A stretch of 64,000 nucleotides of DNA from Hymenobacter monticola (GCF_022811645.1 NZ_CP094534.1:4712001-4776000), one strand, 5' to 3'. Positions 1 through 8,959 are shown, counted from the stretch's first letter. Numbers and translations: made by a program. The notes: generated by a model not told the origin, from the letters alone.

Positions 1-31
1 ACCTTCCCACCTCCCTATTTCATCACCTCAT

Positions 32-832
32 TTAGTTCTGAATATTAATGTACAGCGTCACCGAATTGGTGCTCAGGCTTTGCAGGCTGTTGCTGTAAAA
101 GTCGTTGTGCGGCGTCAGCAGGTTTTTCAGCCCGTGCGAGAAGCGCAGCTCCGGCGCCAGCTTGAACAACGGGTAGAACAAATCCAGGCCCACGCCATAT
201 TCCAGGGTCAGGTCGCTGCTAACGGCCCGCAGTTGGTTGCGCAACGGGTCGCTGCGGCGGCTGCTGGCTGTCACGCTGGGGCTGATGCCCGCAATCATGT
301 ACATGCGGGCGTTGCGTCGCCGGTCCGACTGGTACTTGAGCAGCAGCGGAAATTGCACCACCGTTGCCGTCACTTCCTGCGTGTAAACCGTATCGGTTTG
401 GTAGCCGCGCGGCTTGAATTCGACCTTGCGCGTGAGAAAGCTCACCCCCGGCGCAAACCGAAAAATGAACGGGGAGTGCGGCCCCCCAATGCGCGCATCG
501 CCAATAAAGCCCACCCCCAGGCTGGGGCTGTTGATGGCGTTGGCCGACACGTTTTGCCGGGCCACGTACTGCGCCGACTGCTCCACGTTGAAGCGCGAAT
601 TGGTCAGCGCCACAAACATGCCCGGGTGAAACCACCGCTCGTCGTATGAGGGCAGGTTCTGCACCGTGATGGATTTAAGGGTGCCGTTTTTGCCGCGGTT
701 GGCCCGCGATTTTGCCTTGCGCTGCGCCATTGCCAGCGAAGGCAACAGCAGCAGCAACGTACCCACCAACGCGAGACGTTTTACTTGTGCGCCGTGTAGA
801 TGGAGCTGATGCCGAAAGTGAGAGGTTGCCAT
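32..832 (-). CDS. porT: PorT-like outer-membrane beta-barrel protein
   Basis: 266-residue protein with an N-terminal signal peptide (hydrophobic run LALVGTLLLLLPSLAMA, residues 20-36) followed by alternating beta-strand sequence ending in a short aromatic-poor strand (SVTLYINIQN). The size, the barrel-like pattern and the position directly after ubiE match PorT, the outer-membrane protein needed for type IX secretion and gliding in Bacteroidota. The ATG at 832 overlaps the end of ubiE by about 50 bases; there is no later ATG before the signal peptide, though TTG or GTG starts inside the overlap are possible. PorT identity rests on synteny and general form rather than a diagnostic motif; a generic PorT-family barrel is the alternative. 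Confidence 0.75.
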   Translation of the reverse strand: MATSHFRHQLHLHGAQVKRLALVGTLLLLLPSLAMAQRKAKSRANRGKNGTLKSITVQNLPSYDERWFHPGMFVALTNSRFNVEQSAQYVARQNVSANAINSPSLGVGFIGDARIGGPHSPFIFRFAPGVSFLTRKVEFKPRGYQTDTVYTQEVTATVVQFPLLLKYQSDRRRNARMYMIAGISPSVTASSRRSDPLRNQLRAVSSDLTLEYGVGLDLFYPLFKLAPELRFSHGLKNLLTPHNDFYSNSLQSLSTNSVTLYINIQN

Positions 833-1509
833 GCAGGTTCTTTGAAGCCGACTTTGGCCAGAATGGCCAGGAAGTCGGTGCCGTCGGGGAAGGCCTGCAC
901 CGAAGCAGGCAGGTAGGTATAAGCCGACTGGTCTTTGGAAATAAGCTTGCCAAAAACCGGCAGCACCCGACGGAAGTAAAAATTATAAGCTTGCTTGAGC
1001 GGAAACGCCGTGGGCTTGCTGAATTCGAGTATCACGAGCTTGCCGCCCGGCCGTAGCACGCGCTGCATCTCGGCCAGGCCCTTTTCAAGGTGCGCGAAGT
1101 TGCGCACGCCAAAAGAGGCCGTCACGGCATCAAACTCGCCGTCGCCAAACGGCAGGTTTTCGGAGTCGCCCAGTTCCAGCTGAATGCGATTGCCGAGGCC
1201 TTTGGCGGCCAGCTTGCGGCGGCCCACCTCCAGCATGCCTTCCGAAATATCCACGCCCGTCACCTGCGCGTCGGGCGCGGCGGTGCGCAGCGTTTCGATG
1301 GCGAAATCGGCCGTGCCGGTGGCAATGTCCAGGATGCGCGCCGGCCGCAACGCCTTGAGTTCGTCCACCGCTTTGCGCCGCCAATAGATGTCGGTGCCCA
1401 CGCTGAGAAAGTGGTTGAGGAAATCGTACTTGCCCGCGATGCTGTTAAACATCTGGGCAACCTGCGATTTCTTGTCGGCGGAATTGTCTTTGTAGGGTAC
1501 GACGGTCAT
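781..1509 (-). CDS. ubiE: Demethylmenaquinone methyltransferase
   Basis: 242-residue class I SAM-dependent methyltransferase that carries out the last step of menaquinone synthesis. The start MTVVPYKD is typical of the Bacteroidota enzymes, so I prefer the ATG at 1509 to an in-frame ATG at 1575. Visible motifs are the UbiE signature near the N-terminus (KYDFLNHFLSVGTDIYWRR), the SAM-binding segment ILDIATGTADFAIE, and the post-motif GVRNFAHLEKGLAEMQRVLRPGG. The gene is upstream of and overlaps porT, an order common in this phylum. A menaquinone-only respiratory chain is expected for this group. Confidence 0.95.
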   Translation of the reverse strand: MTVVPYKDNSADKKSQVAQMFNSIAGKYDFLNHFLSVGTDIYWRRKAVDELKALRPARILDIATGTADFAIETLRTAAPDAQVTGVDISEGMLEVGRRKLAAKGLGNRIQLELGDSENLPFGDGEFDAVTASFGVRNFAHLEKGLAEMQRVLRPGGKLVILEFSKPTAFPLKQAYNFYFRRVLPVFGKLISKDQSAYTYLPASVQAFPDGTDFLAILAKVGFKEPAWQPLTFGISSIYTAHK

Positions 1510-1623
1510 GAGCGGGCGCAAAGAACGGTATGAGAGCGGGAAAATTGCTTCTCCCCAACGCCCAATCGGACGCATTTGTTAGTAAAGACAGCCATTATTT
1601 AGCAAAACTGCTACCAGAATGAC

Positions 1624-1659
1624 AAAAAAAGCGGGCCGGACAAACTGCCCGGCCCGCTT
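1624..1659 (-). terminator. Rho-independent terminator after the PorE-like gene
   Basis: An 11-bp perfect stem (AAGCGGGCCGG pairing with CCGGCCCGCTT) followed, on the minus strand, by a run of seven T. It lies just beyond the stop codon at 1684. Confidence 0.85.
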
Positions 1660-1683
1660 CCCAAATTTCAATCTAAGCCCAGA

Positions 1684-3942
1684 TTAATTCTTGGCCTTGA
1701 TTTTCGTTTTTTCGCCATTGGCATCCTTGGCTTTGCCTTCCAGCTCACCGTTTTTGGTGGTGGTTTTGGTGTCGCCGGCGGGGCCTTTGGTTTTCACTTT
1801 CACTTTGTCCGAATCTTCGTCCACCTTGGTTTTCACCTTGGTGCCGTCGGCCATCTTCACCTTGCTCTTGCCCGGGGACAGTGGCGCCGTAGTGGTGGTC
1901 GTGGTGGTCGAAGAGCCCATGCCAGTGGTTGAAGTGCCGGTGCCCGTAGCGCCGCTGCCGCCATTGTTCATCGCGCCGCTGCCCATCGAGCCGCCCACTA
2001 CTTTGAACTCGTCGCGACGGTTAAGCTGCATGTTCTCCGGCGAATCGTTCGGCGCGGCCGGACGACGCTCGCCGTAGCTCACGGTGCTCATGCGGGTTTC
2101 GGCGATGCCCTGCTTTTTCAGGTAGTTGAAAGCGGCCTGCGCACGGTTCTGGCCAAGTACCATGTTGTACTCGTCGGTGTTGCGCGAGTCGCAGTGGCCT
2201 TCAATCGAGATGATAACGCCGGGGTTAGCCATCAGCTTCTGGGCGGTGTTGTTCAGTTCCGTAATCGACTCCGGACGCAGCTTGTACTTGTCGGTATCGA
2301 AGTAGATGTTCCGGAACATGCCGTTGGCCAGGCCGGTCGTATCCACGTAGTTCACGTAGAAATTCTTGACGATGGTCGTCGAGTCGTTCGTCGACACTGG
2401 CACCGGGAATTCCTGCGTTTCAATTGGCTTGCCGTCTTTGCTCACCGCCACCTGGTAGGTGCGGCCCGACAGCACTGCCACTTGGTACGAACCATCGGCC
2501 TTGGAGATGTCGCGGAAGCTGAGCGCCGTTTTGTCGGCCTGCTGGCCACTAAACACCAGCTCCACGCCCGGAATCACGGTCGTGCTGTCCTTAGCCGAGA
2601 ACACCTTGCCTTTGATGTTGGCGTTTTTGATGTAGTTGATGGTGTAGATGTCCTTCTCGCCGTAGCCGCCGATGCGGTACGAGCTGAGGTAGGCATACGA
2701 GCCATCGGGGCTCAGGCGGTAGTAGGAGTCATCGTCCGGCGTGTTCACGGGGTAGCCCATATTCTGGGCGGCGCCCCACTTGCGGCCCACGCTGTCCCAA
2801 TCCGACTTGAAGATGTCGTAGCCGCCCATCGTGTTGTGGCCGCGCGACGAGAAGTACAGCGTCTTGCCGTCCTTGCTCAGGTAGGGGCTGTCGTCGTCGT
2901 ACTTGGTGTTGATGTTGGCGCCGAGCGACTTGGCCGGGCCGAAGTCGCCGCCATCGGAACGGGTGCTGTAGTAGAGGTCCAGCGTGCCGTCCTCCGAGTA
3001 CTTGCCCGTGGAGAAGTAGATGGTTTTGCCGTCGGGCGTGATGAATGCGTCCGACTCGAACGATTTCGAGTTGATGTTGCCGTTGAGGGCTTTGGGAGCC
3101 GACCAGTCGCCGCCAGATGCTCTGTCCGAAATAAAGATGTCGCCGTTGTTGTCGTTGCGGTACATCAGCAGCTTGGTGTCGTTGTCGAACAGCTGAATCG
3201 AGGCGTCGTGGCCTTTGCCGTTCAGCGCCGTGCTCAACGAGCGGGGCTTCTGCCAGTTCTCGTCGTCGACGCGGGTAGTTTCGAAAACGTCTTCGTAGTA
3301 CTCACCATCGGCGGCAATGGCTTTGTTTTTCTTGTCGCTGGGCTTGCCCGAGGCACCCGTCACGTTCTCGCCGCGCGAGGTGAAGATGAGCAGCTTGTCA
3401 TCCGACGAAATCACCGGGCTGTGCTCCGAATACGGCGTGTTCACCGTCGGGCCCAGGTTTTTCACGAAGATGTCCTTCGGCGAGTTGAACTGCACCTTGG
3501 CGTTCTGGCTGTGCTTAATCAGCTGGGCGATTTCTTCCTTGCGCTGGTCGTTCTTCTTCAGCGTGGCGTTGTAAGCCTGGAAGTGGGCCACGGCCTCGTC
3601 GAAGTTGTAGTTGAGGTGGTCAACCCGGCCGAGCCAGTACTCCACGTCCTTCGACACCTTCGGCTTCAGCTTTTGGGCCTTGTAGATGTAGTCGCTGGCC
3701 TTCTCTTTGTCGAACGACATATAGGAAATACCAGCGTTGAACAGCGCTTTGGCGTTGTTCGGGTCTTTGGCCAGCACCTTCTCGTAGTACGGGATGGCGG
3801 CGCGGTAATTTTCCTGCTCGAAGAACTTGTTGCCGGTCTTGAGGTCCTTACGCGTGCTTTGCGCCTCGGCCGGAGCGGCGATGGCAGCGGTGAGGGCAAC
3901 GGCGCACGACGCTTGCAGTAACCTTCTGGATAAGTTGTCCAT
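1684..3942 (-). CDS. TPR / PD40 / OmpA-family protein, PorE-like
   Basis: 752-residue exported protein. After a signal peptide (to about residue 27, ending APAEAQ) come TPR-like helices (about 30-150), a beta-propeller of PD40/WD40-like repeats (about 165-440, repeated SPDGKTIYF-type strands), a carboxypeptidase-regulatory-like domain (about 445-530), and an OmpA peptidoglycan-binding domain (about 540-650, with IYFDTDKYKLRPES and the LGQNRAQAAFNYL motif). This four-part order is that of PorE, the protein proposed to tie the type IX machine to peptidoglycan. A low-complexity tail of about 100 residues rich in Gly, Ser, Thr and then Lys follows and is unusual. Paralogues with this architecture are common, so the PorE role itself is inferred. 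Confidence 0.82.
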   Translation of the reverse strand: MDNLSRRLLQASCAVALTAAIAAPAEAQSTRKDLKTGNKFFEQENYRAAIPYYEKVLAKDPNNAKALFNAGISYMSFDKEKASDYIYKAQKLKPKVSKDVEYWLGRVDHLNYNFDEAVAHFQAYNATLKKNDQRKEEIAQLIKHSQNAKVQFNSPKDIFVKNLGPTVNTPYSEHSPVISSDDKLLIFTSRGENVTGASGKPSDKKNKAIAADGEYYEDVFETTRVDDENWQKPRSLSTALNGKGHDASIQLFDNDTKLLMYRNDNNGDIFISDRASGGDWSAPKALNGNINSKSFESDAFITPDGKTIYFSTGKYSEDGTLDLYYSTRSDGGDFGPAKSLGANINTKYDDDSPYLSKDGKTLYFSSRGHNTMGGYDIFKSDWDSVGRKWGAAQNMGYPVNTPDDDSYYRLSPDGSYAYLSSYRIGGYGEKDIYTINYIKNANIKGKVFSAKDSTTVIPGVELVFSGQQADKTALSFRDISKADGSYQVAVLSGRTYQVAVSKDGKPIETQEFPVPVSTNDSTTIVKNFYVNYVDTTGLANGMFRNIYFDTDKYKLRPESITELNNTAQKLMANPGVIISIEGHCDSRNTDEYNMVLGQNRAQAAFNYLKKQGIAETRMSTVSYGERRPAAPNDSPENMQLNRRDEFKVVGGSMGSGAMNNGGSGATGTGTSTTGMGSSTTTTTTTAPLSPGKSKVKMADGTKVKTKVDEDSDKVKVKTKGPAGDTKTTTKNGELEGKAKDANGEKTKIKAKN

Positions 3943-4149
3943 TGTAGGAGAGATTTAGAAAAAAGAGATTTCTGAAGGGGTTCTAAGTAGGTATGCGCCG
4001 CGAAAAGGCCGATGCAAGGAACTTATTTGGGGCTTATACTGATTTTCCAAGCCAGGGTTAGGCTTTAATGCCGAATTGCCCAGAAGGTAACCGTAGGAAA
4101 GCGTTTTGTACCCCGCGCTGGTCTTGTTGCAAAGGCAACGGAGGGCGGG

Positions 4150-4157
4150 CAAAGGTA
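4150..4157 (-). promoter_or_regulatory. Bacteroidota -7 element upstream of the PorE-like gene
   Basis: Minus-strand TACCTTTG matches TAnnTTTG. It would give a leader of about 200 bases before the start at 3942. I see no clear -33 TTTG partner. Apart from this and the element at 4334 the intergenic stretch 3943-4377 shows nothing I can interpret. Confidence 0.4.
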
Positions 4158-4333
4158 GGCGATGGGCCTGCGAAAAGCGCTTTCTGGCGAATGGTCGGCC
4201 ATTTAAAGGTGGTCGAATGCGGCGGCAAGGGCCCGACGAAATGGGAAGCAGGCCGCGCAAATATAGAGGGGCTGCCGATATACCCATCCATTCTCTTGTT
4301 TTTATTCGGCGGGTAATCCCTGGTATTCAGGCG

Positions 4334-4341
4334 TAATTTTG
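4334..4341 (+). promoter_or_regulatory. -7 element of engB
   Basis: TAATTTTG matches TAnnTTTG and predicts a transcription start near 4345. This excludes the upstream in-frame ATG at 4339 and supports translation from 4378. Confidence 0.55.
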
Positions 4342-4377
4342 GGCTTTCATTCCGAGCCCGCTATTTGCCGCTGCCCC

Positions 4378-4998
4378 ATGATTATTAACGACGCTAGATT
4401 CCTGACCAGTAATTCGCGGGCCGACCTTTGCCCGGCTCCGACGATGCCCGAATACGCCTTTATCGGCCGTTCCAACGTCGGAAAATCGTCCTTAATCAAT
4501 ATGCTCACCGGCCGCAACGGGCTGGCCAAAACCTCTTCCTCGCCGGGTAAGACGCAATTAATTAACCATTTCGTCATCAACGACAAATGGTTTCTGGTCG
4601 ACTTGCCGGGCTACGGCTACGCCAAAGTGAGCAAGGTGTCGCGCGCCGAGTGGGCCCGCATGATTAATTATTACCTGCGGCACCGCCCCAATCTGATGTG
4701 CGTGTTCGTGCTCATCGATTCGCGCCACTCGCCGCAGGCCGTTGATTTGGAATTCATGGAAAAGCTGGGCGAAGAAGGCATCCCGTTCGTGATGGTCTTC
4801 ACGAAGGCCGACAAGCAATCGACGTCCCAAACCAAAGCGCTGTTGGCCGATTATCTGAAAAAAATGGGCGAAAGCTGGGACGAATTGCCGCGTCATTTCT
4901 TAACATCGGCCGAAACAGGACTAGGGCGCGACGAGGTGCTCAATTTTATTGCGGATGTGAACCAGCAATGGACGGAGGATGCCGCCAGCAATGCGTAG
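4378..4998 (+). CDS. engB: Ribosome biogenesis GTP-binding protein YihA/YsxC
   Basis: 206-residue essential GTPase that acts in large-subunit ribosome assembly. The G motifs are in order: G1 GRSNVGKSS (about residue 29), G2 region TSSSPGKT, G3 DLPGYGYAKV, G4 FTKADK, and a G5-like TSAETG near the C-terminus. The start MIINDARFLTS is characteristic of the family. Stand-alone gene with its own promoter at 4334. Confidence 0.95.
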   Translation: MIINDARFLTSNSRADLCPAPTMPEYAFIGRSNVGKSSLINMLTGRNGLAKTSSSPGKTQLINHFVINDKWFLVDLPGYGYAKVSKVSRAEWARMINYYLRHRPNLMCVFVLIDSRHSPQAVDLEFMEKLGEEGIPFVMVFTKADKQSTSQTKALLADYLKKMGESWDELPRHFLTSAETGLGRDEVLNFIADVNQQWTEDAASNA

Positions 4999-5084
4999 AT
5001 TGGCCCCTAAATTGCCAATGGCGGCCAAGCCCGCGGTGGCCCATTTCCCTTCTTAGTTAATTTCCCCGCCCCTACTTTTTTATC

Positions 5085-5546
5085 ATGACGAAAATGCGTT
5101 CCGTTTCGCAGCTGGCCCTGGGCCTGCTGCTGGCCGCCGCCGCGCCGGCGCTGGCCCAAACCACCCCCAACACCACGCCCGCGGCTCCGGCCCAGGGCGA
5201 AAAAGGCACTGGCATCGGCAACGTTGGCAAGAGCATTGCCGTGGCCGAATACTACGAAGGCGGCCAGGCCGCGATGTACGATTTCATTGCCAAGGAGCTG
5301 AAGTACCCGGTAATGGCTAAGCGTAATCGCATTCAGGGCCAATGCATCATCAGCTTTCAGCTGAATGCCGACGGCACGATGCAGGACATGCGCATTGTGA
5401 AGCAGTTGGGCGGCGGCACCGGCGAAGAAGCCCTGCGCGTGGTGCGCCTGCTGAAATTCAAGCAGCCCGAGTTGCCGATACGCGCCAGCTTGCCCATCGT
5501 ATTCAAGCTGGGCCAGACGGCTTCGAACGCGCTGCCGGGACAATAA
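5085..5546 (+). CDS. Exported TonB C-terminal-domain protein
   Basis: 153 residues with a signal peptide (residues 1-25, cleavage after ALAQ) and a TonB C-terminal fold: the segment YPVMAKRNRIQGQCIISFQL is the classic TonB-like YPxxAxxxxIxGxVxVxF pattern, followed by VVRLLKF. There is no N-terminal membrane anchor or proline-rich periplasm-spanning arm, so it is not a full TonB. Such short periplasmic TonB-domain proteins are frequent in Bacteroidota and their role is unknown. Confidence 0.8.
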   Translation: MTKMRSVSQLALGLLLAAAAPALAQTTPNTTPAAPAQGEKGTGIGNVGKSIAVAEYYEGGQAAMYDFIAKELKYPVMAKRNRIQGQCIISFQLNADGTMQDMRIVKQLGGGTGEEALRVVRLLKFKQPELPIRASLPIVFKLGQTASNALPGQ

Positions 5547-5573
5547 GGCGGCGTGTCGTAGTTTTGCCCTTGT

Positions 5574-5668
5574 TGAATGAAAAATGAGGAACGGGGAATG
5601 AAGAATTGCCAACCGGCTTTTTCATCCTCGTTCCTCATTCTTCATTCCTCATTTTTCATTCTTCATTT
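5574..5668. repeat. Intergenic inverted repeat of the GAATGAAAAATGAGGAA type
   Basis: Purine-rich words (GAATGAAAAATGAGGAACG, GGAATGAAGAATT) on the left are answered by complementary words on the right (CTCGTTCCTCATTC, TTCATTCCTCATTTTTC). The element fills the gap between the TonB-like gene and the DUF5606 gene and ends eight bases before the latter's ATG. Confidence 0.7.
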
Positions 5669-5676
5669 TAGTTACA

Positions 5677-6327
5677 ATGCCCTACGAATTGCAAGAGTTG
5701 GCCGCCATCAGCGGCATGCCCGGCCTGTACCGCCTGGTGCGCGCCGCCCGACACGGCGTGCTGGTCGAAAGCCTCGACGAGAAAGCCACCCGGACGCTGG
5801 CCCCGGCTCGCAACAAAGTGTCGCTGCTGTCGGAAATTTCCATTTACACCCAGGACCCCGACCAAACCGTGCCGCTGACGGAGGTATTTGAGCGCATTTA
5901 CCAGAAGCACGGCGCGGCCTCGCCCGTGACGGCCAAGTCGAGCGAAGGCGAGCTGACCGATTTTCTGGCTGGTGTGATTCCAGACTACGACCGCGACCGG
6001 GTGTACCTGTCCGACATCAAGAAGCTGGCCAACTGGTACGGCATTGTAAGCAAGCACCGCCCTTACCAGGCCGCCGAAACCGCGGCATCGGAAGCTTCGG
6101 CCACGGAAGCCCCCGCCTCGGAGGCAGCAGCCGAAACGCCGGCCGCTGAGGCTGCGCCCGCTGCTTCCAAAGCTAAGCGCAAGGGCGCCAAAGCCAGCGA
6201 AGAGCCCGCCGCTAACGAGCCCCTGAGCACCGGCGGAGTAATTGGCGAAACCGACGCGGCCCCGACGGCCGAAGGCAACCCCGAAGCCACCGCACCCGCG
6301 AAGAAAAGCCGCAAGAAGGCAGAGTAA
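5677..6327 (+). CDS. DUF5606 domain protein
   Basis: 216 residues. Residues 1-130 fit the Bacteroidota-specific DUF5606 family (start PYELQELAAISGMPGLYRLV, then LSEISIYT and LPTEVFERI-like segments). Residues 131-216 are a low-complexity Ala/Glu/Pro tail ending in a basic patch (KKSRKKAE). No signal peptide or membrane segment; cytoplasmic. Function unknown. It is followed by a bidirectional terminator shared with fbp. Confidence 0.85.
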   Translation: MPYELQELAAISGMPGLYRLVRAARHGVLVESLDEKATRTLAPARNKVSLLSEISIYTQDPDQTVPLTEVFERIYQKHGAASPVTAKSSEGELTDFLAGVIPDYDRDRVYLSDIKKLANWYGIVSKHRPYQAAETAASEASATEAPASEAAAETPAAEAAPAASKAKRKGAKASEEPAANEPLSTGGVIGETDAAPTAEGNPEATAPAKKSRKKAE

Positions 6328-6345
6328 TCCTCTTTGTACCGCACT

Positions 6346-6382
6346 AAAAAAGGCCGTCCTTAATGCAGGGACGGCCTTTTTT
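6346..6382. terminator. Bidirectional terminator between the DUF5606 gene and fbp
   Basis: Perfect 14-bp stem AAAAAAGGCCGTCC / GGACGGCCTTTTTT with a 9-base loop, between two convergent genes; U-tracts exist for both directions. Confidence 0.9.
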
Positions 6383-6399
6383 GTTATTGCGCAGGCGCC

Positions 6400-7461
6400 T
6401 TATTTGGCGGCCACTGCTTTCTTGGGCGTAGGCTCGGGCGCGAGCTTGTGGTCGCAGGCTTCGGTGTCGGTGGCGATGAAGCTTTCGGCCTTTTCGACCA
6501 GCTCTTTGCTGCCGATGAAGAAGGGGCAGCGCTCGTGCGGAATTTTGGGCTCGATTTCCATGGTGCGGCGCGTGCCGTTGGAGCTTTTGCCGCCGGCTTG
6601 TTCCACAATAAAGGCCAGCGGGTTGCACTCGTACATAAGGCGAAGCTTGCCGCTCTTGTTTTTGGCGGTGGCGGGGTACACGTAGATGCCGCCCTTGAGC
6701 AGGTTGCGGTGGAAATCGGCCACTAAGGAGCCGATGTAGCGGGCCGAGAACTGCTGGTCTTTGCAGTGCTGCACGAAGGCGGCCACACCGGGCGAGAAGG
6801 AGTCGGAACTGCCTTCGTTGATGGAGTAGATGTTGCCGGTTTTGGGGGTGATGATGTCGGGGTGCGAAAGGAAGAATTCGCCCAGCGAGTGCTCGTAGGT
6901 GAAGCCGTTGACGCCGTTGCCGGTCGTGTACACCAGCATGGTGCTGGAGCCGTAGATGACGTAGCCGGCAGCCACCTGGTGGGTGCCGGGCTGCAGGCAG
7001 TCGGCGGCGGTGCCCTCGCGGCCGGTGGGCGACACGCGGCGGTAGATGCTGAAAATGGTGCCGATGCTCACGTTCACGTCGATGTTCGACGAGCCGTCCA
7101 AGGGGTCGATGGCCACCACGTACTTGCCCTGGTTGTTGCCGGTCTGAATCATCTCGTCGTCTTCCTCCGAGATGATGGTGCAGACCTCGCCGCCGTTGCG
7201 CAGGGCGCGGATGAAGCGGATGTTGGCGATGACGTCGAGCTTCTGCTGGTCTTCGCCCTGCACGTTCTGGCTGCCGTAGGCGCCGGCGATGTCGATGAGG
7301 CCAGAGCGGTTGATTTCGCGGTTGACGATTTTGGCGGCCAGGGCGATGTCGCGCAGCAGCTGCGAAAGCTCCCCCGTAGCGTAGGGAAAGTCCTCCTGCT
7401 TGCGCATGATAAAGCGGTCGAGGGTGGTGCCAACAGGCAGCGCCAGCTTGTTGTGGTCCAT
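6400..7461 (-). CDS. fbp: Fructose-1,6-bisphosphatase class 1
   Basis: 353-residue gluconeogenic enzyme that hydrolyses fructose 1,6-bisphosphate to fructose 6-phosphate. Metal-site motifs are visible: SEEDDE (about 104-109) and [10 protein letters not shown] (about 126-135), then the substrate segment [10 protein letters not shown] and [15 protein letters not shown]. Length is normal for the class with a short Lys/Ala tail. Its own promoter lies at 7496-7503. Confidence 0.96.
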   Translation of the reverse strand: MDHNKLALPVGTTLDRFIMRKQEDFPYATGELSQLLRDIALAAKIVNREINRSGLIDIAGAYGSQNVQGEDQQKLDVIANIRFIRALRNGGEVCTIISEEDDEMIQTGNNQGKYVVAIDPLDGSSNIDVNVSIGTIFSIYRRVSPTGREGTAADCLQPGTHQVAAGYVIYGSSTMLVYTTGNGVNGFTYEHSLGEFFLSHPDIITPKTGNIYSINEGSSDSFSPGVAAFVQHCKDQQFSARYIGSLVADFHRNLLKGGIYVYPATAKNKSGKLRLMYECNPLAFIVEQAGGKSSNGTRRTMEIEPKIPHERCPFFIGSKELVEKAESFIATDTEACDHKLAPEPTPKKAVAAK

Positions 7462-7495
7462 AAGAATAACGGGATGAAATGGCGGGAACGGGCAA

Positions 7496-7503
7496 CAAAG
7501 CTA
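7496..7503 (-). promoter_or_regulatory. -7 element of fbp
   Basis: Minus-strand TAGCTTTG matches TAnnTTTG, giving a predicted leader of about 30 bases before the ATG at 7461. Confidence 0.55.
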
Positions 7504-7638
7504 CTCCCGCAGGGCCGTAGTTTATTGTAGCAAGTTGCCCTGTTTTGTGCGCATACGTTTGCCCAAAAGGCTTGACGCGGGCCACTTATTGGTTTTTTGA
7601 AGGTGCCCAAAGCTTTCGTTTAAGCCTACTGCCGCGCC

Positions 7639-7646
7639 TACCTTTG
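7639..7646 (+). promoter_or_regulatory. -7 element of lysC, almost on the start codon
   Basis: TACCTTTG ends seven bases before the ATG at 7653. If transcription starts about four bases after the element, the message would have a leader of about three bases, i.e. effectively leaderless. Confidence 0.6.
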
Positions 7647-7652
7647 CCGCCC

Positions 7653-8954
7653 ATGGAAAAGTTGCAGGTCTACAAATTCGGGGGCGCTTCGGTGAAGGAC
7701 GCGGCAGCCATTCTCAACCTCTGCCGCATCGTGCGCGACTTTGGGCCGCAGGGGCCGCTGGTGGTGGTGGTATCGGCGATGGGCAAGACAACGAATGCGC
7801 TGGAGGAGATTTATGACTTGGCGTACCGGGGTGGGGATTATTCGTCGCAGTTAGCGGCGCTGGAAGGCTACCATGAGCAAGCTTGTCTAGCCCTAGCCGA
7901 CGCAATACCACCAATAAATCTTTCGCAGCTACAGTTTCAATTGCAGCAGCTTACTACTTCACTTTCCGAAGAGCTGCAGTTTATGCACCAGGTACATATG
8001 CCTGAATCCTACGACCAAGGTTACGACCAAATAGTGTCTTACGGGGAACGGCTTTCAGCTCTTTTAACTAGCACTGCACTTACGCAATTCCTGTCTATCA
8101 CAGCACGCTACGTCCCGGCACAATTGCTGGTCCAAACCGACGAAGTCTGGCGCGAAGGCAAAGTGAACTGGTCAGCAACGACAGCCCAGACAGTTGAATT
8201 CCTCAACAAGGCATTATCTGACGCTAAAATCATTGTAACTGAAGGTTTCCTCGGCGGCACAGCCGATGGCCGCACCACCACCCTCGGCCGCGAGGGCTCC
8301 GACTACACGGCCGCCATCCTGGCCTACTGCCTGCGGGCCGAGGCGGTAACCATCTGGAAAGACGTGGCGGGCCTGCTCAATGCCGACCCCAAAATCTTCT
8401 CCGACACGGTGCGCTACCCCGAAATCAGCTACCGCGAAACAATTGAAATGGCGTACTATGGCGCCTCGGTTATTCACCCCAAAACGCTGAAGCCGCTGGC
8501 CGACCGCAACATTCCGTTGCGCGTGAAGTCGTTTCTGGACCCGGCCGCGGCGGGCACACTCATCCACGACTGCCAGCACCCGGCGCTGGCGCCCGCCTTC
8601 ATCCGCAAAACCGACCAGTGCCTGCTCTCCTTTGCCAGCAAGGACTTTTCCTTTATCTCGGAGGAAAATCTGGCCGTGATTTTTGCCGCGCTGGCGCAGG
8701 CCAAGCTCAAGATTAACGTGATGCAGAACTCGGCCATCAGCTTTTCGGTGTGCACTGATTTTTCGGAGCGGCGCGTGCACCAGCTGCTCGATTTGCTGCG
8801 CGAACAGTTCACGCTGCACTACAACACCGGGCTGCAGCTTTTCACCATCAAAAACTACGACGCGGCCAGCATTGCGCAACTCACGGCGGGCAAGCGCCTG
8901 CTGCTGGAGCAGCGCACGCGCAGCACGTTTCAGTTTGTGTGCCAGGCGTTGTAG
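7653..8954 (+). CDS. lysC: Aspartate kinase
   Basis: 433-residue aspartokinase, first step of the aspartate family pathway (Lys, Thr, Met). Motifs: N-terminal KFGGASV phosphate-binding segment (residues 6-12), VVVVSAMGKTTN, the substrate/ATP segment TEGFLGGTADGRTTTLGREGSDY (read in two parts: TEGFLGG and TLGREGSDYTA), and an ACT region near the C-terminus (KLKINVMQNSAISFSVC). I chose the ATG at 7653 because MEKLQVYKFGG is the family start and the promoter lies just before it. Positions about 7870-8245 are strikingly lower in GC than the rest of the gene (see findings). No fused homoserine dehydrogenase. Confidence 0.94.
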   Translation: MEKLQVYKFGGASVKDAAAILNLCRIVRDFGPQGPLVVVVSAMGKTTNALEEIYDLAYRGGDYSSQLAALEGYHEQACLALADAIPPINLSQLQFQLQQLTTSLSEELQFMHQVHMPESYDQGYDQIVSYGERLSALLTSTALTQFLSITARYVPAQLLVQTDEVWREGKVNWSATTAQTVEFLNKALSDAKIIVTEGFLGGTADGRTTTLGREGSDYTAAILAYCLRAEAVTIWKDVAGLLNADPKIFSDTVRYPEISYRETIEMAYYGASVIHPKTLKPLADRNIPLRVKSFLDPAAAGTLIHDCQHPALAPAFIRKTDQCLLSFASKDFSFISEENLAVIFAALAQAKLKINVMQNSAISFSVCTDFSERRVHQLLDLLREQFTLHYNTGLQLFTIKNYDAASIAQLTAGKRLLLEQRTRSTFQFVCQAL

Positions 8955-8959
8955 CGGTG

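Noticed and set aside
2194..3921. A 575-codon frame on the plus strand opposite the PorE-like gene
   Set aside because: Antisense shadow; the sense frame shows TPR, PD40 and OmpA motifs.
3943..4377. Short open frames in the porE-engB gap
   Set aside because: No family match, odd composition; only the two promoter elements are supportable.
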